Shown here piece by piece: positions 57,652 through 64,000 of a DNA stretch of 64,000 nucleotides. The translations under genes were made by a program, and so were the position numbers. Under the pieces are notes generated by a model. The model was not told the DNA's origin and searched no databases. It saw nothing but the letters and a program-made list of their open reading frames with translations. Numbering within the stretch: position 1 is the first letter of the stretch; every line of letters begins with the position of its first letter. Origin of the DNA: Zygophlyctis sp. KS116 (taxonomy: Eukaryota > Chytridiomycota); contig BAAFSQ010000023.1 in assembly GCA_054661495.1 (NCBI GenBank), positions 1 to 64,000 on the forward strand. The letters are read 5' to 3'.

Positions 57652-58291
57652 ATTTGTATCTTGCACTCCAGTTTCCATTTGATGAAACTTGTTTAAAATA
57701 ATTTGATTTTGTTGATCTTAAAGATGATTTTGATTTAAAAGATTTTAAATTTGGTACAGATTTTGAAGAATGTAGTCTAGACACAACTTTTGATGATACT
57801 GTCCAACTTAATCTAACCCAATTATAGACTGCTATAGAAAATGTAATAAATGAAACTGCAGAAAATGTAATCCAAAATAATACAGAGAAAATTACTGTAG
57901 ATTCAATCAAGGAATGATAAATTTTGAAAAATATAGGAAGAGAGTAGAAAAATGATGGGATTCCTAATAGAATTATTAAATTATTTTGGTGTTGAATTGG
58001 TACATTTTGAGTCATTAAAGTAGCAAAAAGTATAGATACAGGAAGAAACAAGATACTAGTGATAAGATTTCCAAATACAAATGATAAAAGATAATAAATG
58101 AGATTTAATAGAGGAAGAGATGGTAGAATCAAGTTCAATTGTACAATTAAAATTATTAATTTCAAGGAAGAAGAGTCAATTTCTTCCTCTTCCTCTTCCT
58201 GTATAGATTCTATAGAGTCTTCCTTCCACGGATTAGATTCAAAAGGGCCATAGAGGCCGTAAAAGGAAGAATATGAAGATTTGTGATTCAT
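57635..58291 (-). CDS. Multispan membrane protein, unknown family
   Basis: From ATG 58291 (MNHKSSYSSFYGLYG) an acidic N-terminus (EEEEEEID) precedes five or so hydrophobic helices, including LKLIILIVQLNLILPSLP, YYLLSFVFGNLITSILFLPV, IILLGIPSFFYSLPIFF and VIFSVLFWITFSAVSF. The C-terminal tail is basic and Ser-rich (SKSVPNLKSFKSKSSLRS). It is a single exon with no recognised family. It lies 69 nt downstream of PDK1 on the same strand. The coding end overlaps the cyclin gene by 17 nt. Confidence 0.6.
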   Translation of the reverse strand: MNHKSSYSSFYGLYGPFESNPWKEDSIESIQEEEEEEIDSSSLKLIILIVQLNLILPSLPLLNLIYYLLSFVFGNLITSILFLPVSILFATLMTQNVPIQHQNNLIILLGIPSFFYSLPIFFKIYHSLIESTVIFSVLFWITFSAVSFITFSIAVYNWVRLSWTVSSKVVSRLHSSKSVPNLKSFKSKSSLRSTKSNYFKQVSSNGNWSARYKSISTS

Positions 58292-58360
58292 TTTCAAAAC
58301 AATTTCTTAGGGTTTACATTAATGACAAGGTCCAGGTGATCATGACCTGAGAGACTTGAA

Positions 58361-59724
58361 TTACACTCGTAGAATACAATCTACCCATTTATCAGAGTCT
58401 CCATGGGAATCATGAAAATGTAATATTCCCTGATTCATTAAAATATAAAATCTATAATCATCTATAGATACACTGTCCAGTAAGTCATTTCTAGACAATT
58501 CAGCCTCTACAATTTTTTTATCTAGGTTAATTATTAATATCTTGTCTTGTAAAAGGATGATTCCTCTATTACATAATTTAAGTTGAATTCTCTAAATAAT
58601 TAAGAAAAAGAAAAAGTTACGGTTTGTAAAATTCCAGATTTTACTATTGTTCTTGAGGGGTCGACAAATGATTCCAAGTTTACAATAGGTTCTTTAATTT
58701 GAATAGAAATATCTTGAAAAGAATCAGTAAAATCTCCATCTTTTGATAGTGTAATTGTTTTCACTGTTGAAATTTCATAATTTGATTGTTCTGTTAGAAT
58801 TGGAGCATCTATAGTTGTAAGTGAATTCCAATCAATTTCTTTATAGTATTCATGACTTTTTAAATCTTTTAAAGTTAATCTTTTAGCAGGATCTAAATTT
58901 AAAAAGAGTTTTAAAACATTCTTGGTTAGAGTATCAAAATTTAGAGGAAAAGAATACTCTAAATTTAGAATTTTTTGAAAAGTTAAATATTCTGAATTTC
59001 CTCTAAATGGATGTCTTCCAGCCAATAATTGAAATAAAACTACTCCTAAAGCCCAAATATCTGATTTATCCAAAGTTTCACGATCATTTAGTAATTCTGG
59101 TGAACAATATTCTGCTGTACCTACAAAAGAAGACTTTTTACAATGCAAACTATTAGATAAATTATCTTGTGGTTTATCTGTAATTTGATCTAGACCATCA
59201 GGCACACTACATCCATGTCCAGAAAGAATCCTAGCAGATCCAAAGTCTGTAATCTATTTTCTTAAATTAAAATAAACTACTTTAATATGCATTTTATGGT
59301 CTAACAGTATATTTTCTGGTTTAACATCCCTGTGCAATATTCCTTTAGAGTGTAAGTATTCTAGTCCTAAAGCCAATTGTCCAGTATAGAAGCATGCAGC
59401 CTGTTTATCCAAACAATGTAATTTCTTCAACAAGTTTAGCAGATCTCCATTTTCAGCGAGTTCTAGTACAAAATAAAGACAAGTAGCATCCTGAAAAGTA
59501 TAGAATAACTTTACGATCAGAGGATAATTGGTTTCATTGAGCACTTTCTTCTCGATATCAACATATTTGACTTTTTTCTCTCGAACGATTTGTTTCTTGT
59601 CCAAGACTTTGATGGCAAAACAAGAATCATTAGCGATTTCGGTTGCATAGAGTACATTAGAAAAAGATCCTTGGCCCAGCGATCGTCCAAACTTGAAGTC
59701 TGAAGGGACTCTTTTCCTTGCCAT
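58361..59724 (-). CDS. PDK1-type AGC protein kinase with C-terminal PH domain
   Basis: PDK1/Pkh kinases phosphorylate the activation loop of other AGC kinases. The kinase domain has the glycine loop GRSLGQGSFSNVLYA, catalytic HRDVKPENILL, and ITDFGSARIL just after a short intron near 59270. The FVGTAEYCSPELL block and the KSDIWALGVVLFQLLAGRHPF block are typical of PDK1. There is a long loop between DFG and FVGTAEY, as in the family. The last two exons encode a small PH-like domain (ILINLDKKIVEAELS-like, FHDSHGDSDKWVDCILRV). No hydrophobic motif is expected or seen. Confidence 0.92.
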
Positions 59725-59835
59725 TCGAAATTAAAATTGTAACACAATCGCCCATCAACTTGGCACAACCATCGTCCCGTTCAAAACTCAATTTTAACTG
59801 TCCGTTTTGATTTTATTCTCAAGACAATTGCAAAC

Positions 59836-62286
59836 TTAAACTTCCTGCTGAGTAAAACTTGGGAATTCAGACTCCACTACATTCCAACTCTTCTTTTCAC
59901 TGACGAGCTCCTTGATCACTGGTACCAGATCCTCTAAAGATCCTCGTACTTGTCTCGTAGAGTCTCGCTCTCGGAGTGTTACTGTGCCATCTGTAACACT
60001 CTGGAAATCTATCGTTAATGCAAAAGGAGTTCCTAATTCATCATTACGAGCATAGCGACGGCCAATAGATCCAGAAGAGTTATCAACCTTGTTTGGTAAA
60101 TCTGATTCACGCAATAAATCAACTATAAATTTAGGAAAAAGTAAACATACCGCTCTTCTTTATAAATGGAGCAAATTCAGGTTGATTAGAAATAGGGCAG
60201 ATTAAGACTTTTGTAGGAGCAATTTGTGGTGAAAAAGAGAATACAGATTTAGCTTCATCATCAGGTCGAGTATAGTAAGAATGTTCCAATAAAGAATATA
60301 GAATTCTTCCAATTCCAAAAGATGGTTCAATTACATTTGGGATATATTCACGAACTAATTGTTAGTATGTTGTTAATAAGAAAAAGTGTCCCAATAATTG
60401 TTTAAAACAAAAGAAGAATTGTGATTATTATCACTGCTTTTGCTTAATTAACAAATTATTGAGGTATACTGATTTAGCAAGCTAATGACTCATGCCTCTT
60501 CAACACTTCAGCCAAATTTAGCTGGTTGGAAATATAGAATATAAAAGAATTTATATCCCTAATTTTCCAATAAAGAGGGATCAAAGGAGCTTGCGTTTTA
60601 AAATACTTACTGCTGGTTTTTTCAGTTTTCATAAAAATTTCAACCATATCTTTAGTAATTTCATAATTGTTGCCATCTGTTCCTTGAACCATTGTTTTTC
60701 TGTTGTAAGTTTATAATTAGAATACCCATCTCCTTGGTTAAATGAATCTTGTAAAGCTTTCAATTTAGTTTCATCCCAGGATCCATCCACTTGTAAACTA
60801 TCAAAGTAACCCTGCACAAATCTTGCATTCTTTTTAAATGCTGGTCCAAACTTTGATTTAACCAATTCCAAAACTAAACTTGTTTTAATGATTGGTTCAG
60901 AAAGAGCTTCTCTGGCTACAAGATTTTCTCCAGTTTTACGACCATGGGCTCCTAAATCATAAGCAGAGCGATCTGCGCATCCAACACATTCAATCCATCC
61001 CTATATTATAAAATAGCAAAACTCCATACATAACTAGATTCGATCTCTGCATCCCAACAATCGCAAGCATAATGAGCCATTTCATTACTCATGTGTTGAC
61101 GGAAACGTAATCGATCTGCTTTAATTCCAATCTTTATAAGGAATAGGTATATACGAGCCATAAAATATCCCAGAGTTTGATTATTAATCATTCCCTAATT
61201 GATAAAGATAAAAAATCATACATTTTTAACTGCCTCACCGATCGAAAAGACACTCACCTTTCCACCCGACATTTGAGCCTGAGCGGAAAGAAGAGGCAAT
61301 TCAACATTTTCAACTTCTTTAAATCTCGGATGATCTTTTTTCAAGGGGTCTACAAAGTGCTCAATTTCAGCCATTGTAAACTCCCTGACTCTTAGTAGTC
61401 CCTGTCTCGGCGAAATTTCATTCCTAAAAGACTTTCCGATCGAAGCAGATGCAAATGGCATCTGCTGAGAATTAAACTCGTATAGTCTTTTGAAATTCAA
61501 AAAATGAGCTTGTGCAGTTTCGGGTCTTAAGAACCCTTTAAACTGTCCTGTTGGTCCAATTTGCGTATCAAACATAAGATTAAACATTACAGGCTCTGAC
61601 AACTCATTTTTTAATTCTGGAGACTTTATCCCAAATCTTAAAATCAACTGATGCAATTCCTGTCCTTGATAATTATCAAGTGTATCCAGAATTCCTTCAA
61701 TCTCTGATTTCTCTTGATCAGTTAATATCTTCCCCTTCTTCTTTTTGTCCACACCAGCTAGAGTATTTTGATGTTCTTCCAATCTACTTTCCAGCTCATG
61801 TTTAATTAAGTGATCAGCTCTGAAAATATCACCATTAACCTTATCTTTGACCATATAGTCAGCAAATCTATCAACATGCCCAGAAGTTTTTAAAACAACT
61901 TCTGGAGTTAAATTTGTAGTTTCAATTTCGAGCATATCCTCTTGCAAAACAAAATGTGATCTCCATAAAGACAAAATATTATTTTGCAAAGCAGCGCCAG
62001 GAGGACCGTAATCATATAAACCTGCAATACCTAGGATCAGTCTCTAGCTGAAATTACCTCCGTAAATCTCAAAAGAAGGAGCAAAAAAGAAACGCTTTAG
62101 CAGAGTTGCTTCTAATGCCGGTCGATTAAATTTCTTTGTTGGTTTGATCAGCGATTGCGCAAGTTGTTGTTTCAAGGCTTTTAGTTTTTCAACCTTTTCA
62201 AAAATCAATTCAGACTTTGGATGGTCAGATTTAAGAGCAGCGATGGATGATGCAAGAGTTTGAATTTCACTTTCTAAGCTATTCAT
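59836..62286 (-). CDS. Glycyl-tRNA synthetase (eukaryotic class II)
   Basis: The enzyme charges tRNA-Gly. The WHEP-like N-terminal helix ([19 protein letters not shown]) is followed by [41 protein letters not shown] and the catalytic motifs [17 protein letters not shown] and [27 protein letters not shown]. The C-terminal anticodon domain has [28 protein letters not shown]1 is at 62286, and an in-frame UUG 51 nt upstream may start a mitochondrial form. Most introns are about 25-30 nt, but one in the insert domain is 256 nt (60355-60610). The residues around it ([10 protein letters not shown] and [21 protein letters not shown]) match the family once it is removed. Confidence 0.95.
60355..60610 (-). 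other. Unusually long (256-nt) intron in glycyl-tRNA synthetase
   Basis: The donor GTAAGT, the perfect branch site TACTAAC 10 nt before the acceptor, and CAATTAG at the end define it. Removing it joins the codon fragments of the coding frame. It carries several possible hairpins (for example GTGAT-AATA-ATCAC and CAGC-TAAATTTG-GCTG) but no box H/ACA or C/D pair that I can defend. It may host a small RNA. Confidence 0.8.
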
Positions 62287-62437
62287 GATTGGTCGGGAAA
62301 GAAGCCTAATATTGCCAAAAATATTTTTTTTGTTCAAGAAAAATTTGTTTGCACTGTAAGGGTTACAATGCGCTCAAACAATAAGTCCAAGATCTAATAG
62401 ATAATATGCCATTCCATAAATTGTAGCGATATAAAAT

Positions 62438-62931
62438 CTATGATATACTATAAATGCATTCGCCCTTGTAAAACAAACATACACCGTTCCGATTTACACT
62501 AGGTATGAGATCTGGGAGAAGAGACTGCGCCGTGATATTCATGGTGAAATTAATACACTTTTGTTGATGTAATGTCATGAGAATAATAGGCTCTGAGGAT
62601 GAGTTTATGGTATTTAATAATGCATTCGAGAATCCTAGGGGTGATACGAGCATTCCAAGAGTATTTTGAGACTCTGTTGATAGAGTACCTTTAATTTCAC
62701 GAAGTATACTGGGTCCTAATTTTCTAGATAAATTCTTACATTGCACAATGATGGGAAATGCCGTGGCTGTGGATACTTTCCAGTCGCCACGAAGATCAAT
62801 CTAACAATTGTAAATTACACTCAAAATACCCCTCTATCATTTGGACCGCCAACATGGCAAAGATGCATATTAAGTTTAGAAAGGAATTTTAATGTTTCAT
62901 GTTCAAATGTGACTCCTTTAAGGACACTCAT
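62438..62931 (-). CDS. Rrg7-like mitochondrial restriction-endonuclease-fold protein
   Basis: The protein begins almost directly with the domain: MSVLKGVTFEHETLKFLSK, then GGPNDRG and, after a 29-nt intron, IDLRGDWKVSTAT and FPIIVQCKNLSRKLGPS. The GxxDxGxDLxG...QCK pattern is that of the PD-(D/E)xK nuclease fold. The following LGMLVSPLGFSNALLNT block matches the fungal Rrg7 family, whose yeast member is needed for respiratory growth and is mitochondrial. Activity in this group is not known. The ATG at 62931 is one nucleotide after the stop codon of the upstream CstF-77 gene. Confidence 0.75.
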
Positions 62932-62932
62932 T

Positions 62933-64000
62933 TCAGCCCTCTTCTTTTTTAATTTTAGAAGATGCATGATCATCGCCGCCTTCTGCTTTACGTTTTAATC
63001 TTGGATCAACTCTTGTAGCAGGCGCAGGCTGGGCGATATCTCCACTTGTTTCTGCATGCGGTTGAGCCGTAATATGTGTAGGAGCTGCAGGAGCCACAAC
63101 CGGTGCAGGTGGTGCAATTGATGGAGCAGGAGCTGCTACAGCCATAGGAACTGGGGCAGCTTCTTGTTTGATCTGGATTGAGGGTAGTGGGATTGGTAGT
63201 TGCACTAAAAGAGTTAAAACATCTTCAGGAGGAAGTCTAGGTCCAATATACTGTTTGGGCGTGGGAAGTAATTTAAGAAAGTCTGAAATGGGTTCCGGAA
63301 AATCAAAATCTACTACAGGTAGATCATCAGCTCCACTATCAACTAGCGCTGCTTCTGGTTTGTATAAGACGTACTTGCTAAAGTCTGGGCGGGGATAGTT
63401 TTCTGGATTAACAGCTTCCAAACTAGCTAAACGCTTTACTTTTTCATCTAAAGATTTTGTAGCAGTTGCTATAGGCCCAATCTTTCTAGCATGAATTGAA
63501 GCTAACTATTATTTTTATTAAAGTACCCTGACCAAGACCCAAGTCAACATCACCCACAGTATTAAGATTTAATACTTTCCATCTATTGGCTAAATAATAT
63601 ATGTTTTTTCCAGATCCTATATCTTCAGGGTAAGTTTCCTTCACTCTCTGAAACACTCGACCAGCATTTCCAATATCTCCATATTGATTTTCATAATCTA
63701 ACCATTTTTCCCAAATATCACGACATCGGGAAGCAGTTATACCAGTGACTGCTCTTTCGAATAGTGCCCGTGTATCTACGGTAAAAAATAAACTATATTA
63801 CTATTTTCATCATTCATTGAAGTTAAAAAGTCCAAGTAATGCATTACATACAAAGGAGCATCCTCATCTCCAAGATCCATGTTTCTCATACCAACTTCAA
63901 ACACCTTTCCTGCCACAACTGGGTCTTTATTACAAAAGAATTCCATATAAGCTTTTTTTAAATAAAATAATTAGAATACCAGAAGCAACAAATATATGAT
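62933..64000 (-). CDS. Cleavage stimulation factor 77-kDa / RNA14, C-terminal part (partial at right edge)
   Basis: Only the C-terminal portion is in the window. HAT repeats are visible as DIWEKWLDYENQYGDIGNAGRVF and NIYYLANRWKVLNL. They are joined by a 21-nt or slightly longer intron near 63520 to LASIHARKIGPIATATKSL and the family C-terminus RPDFSKYVLYKPEAAL with PTPKQYIGPRLPPEDVL. The tail is Pro/Ala-rich with VDPRLKRKAEGG, ending KIKKEEG and TGA at 62933-62935. The protein is a scaffold of the mRNA 3'-end processing machinery. Further exons lie beyond 63780 and past the edge. Confidence 0.85.

Noticed and set aside
60355-60610. C/D-box or H/ACA snoRNA call inside the long intron
   Set aside because: Only weak box-like sequences and short hairpins are visible. 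Not enough to annotate a snoRNA.
1-64000. Alternative genetic code
   Set aside because: TAA, TAG and TGA each end conserved proteins at expected points, and apparent in-frame stops inside genes are removed by short introns.
1-64000. Operon for the adjacent mitochondrial genes (uS4m, Rrg7, enoyl reductase, aconitase)
   Set aside because: They are on different strands and spread across the window; only spacing within tight pairs is notable.

Overview
The window is nuclear DNA of a very compact eukaryotic genome. It is AT-rich, uses the standard code (TAA, TAG and TGA all act as stops), and nearly every gene is split by tiny GT-AG introns of about 24-38 nt, many with a CTAAC/TACTAAC-like branch site next to the acceptor. 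A flagellum gene (IFT81), a centriole-linked SPD-2/CEP192-like gene, a septin, a PIG-Y subunit, an Rrg7-type mitochondrial nuclease and a Kre9/KNH-like cell-surface domain together suggest a zoosporic, early-diverging fungus or close relative (chytrid, Rozella or aphelid grade). No species can be named from sequence alone.

Layout. 1-6.4 kb: a secreted class-3 lipase (running off the left edge), an orphan 3' piece of OGG1, folylpolyglutamate synthase and VPS39. 6.4-12.7 kb: glutaminyl-tRNA synthetase, a saccharopine dehydrogenase-like oxidoreductase and the ER-fusion GTPase SEY1. 12.8-19.8 kb: a plant-type LRR protein, a GH31 alpha-glucosidase, a UBE3B-type HECT ligase and tRNA-Pro. 20-30.6 kb: PIG-Y, an SH3+EH endocytic protein, an ABCG transporter, a YbaK-type deacylase, NECAP, an intronless acyltransferase, a four-TM protein, a PUS9/RPUSD2 pseudouridine synthase and an unknown gene. 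30.7-38 kb: tRNA-Ala, SPD-2/CEP192-like, CDC16/APC6 and SAC1 phosphatase. 38-42.4 kb: two adjacent two-domain Golgi-type glycosyltransferases. 42.4-51 kb: a coiled-coil protein, protoglobin, mitochondrial enoyl reductase, septin, an unknown gene, mitochondrial uS4 and IFT81. 51-64 kb: aconitase, a FAS1 protein, a dsRBD/RS protein, a PCL-type cyclin, a membrane protein, PDK1, glycyl-tRNA synthetase, RRG7 and CstF-77/RNA14 (running off the right edge).

Most genes are housekeeping and are not grouped by pathway, except the two glycosyltransferases. VPS39, NECAP, the SH3-EH protein, SAC1 and SEY1 all concern membranes, but they are scattered. The strongest signal is the packing. Same-strand neighbours are separated by as little as 1, 4, 7 and 8 nt from stop codon to next ATG, and three convergent pairs overlap inside their coding ends by 4, 7 and 17 nt. 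This raises the question of how transcripts are ended, and whether some neighbours share a transcript. Against this background a single 256-nt intron in glycyl-tRNA synthetase, a possible UUG-started mitochondrial isoform of the same enzyme, LRR-sized exons, and regularly spaced promoter motifs stand out. No transposon, CRISPR array or rRNA was seen.
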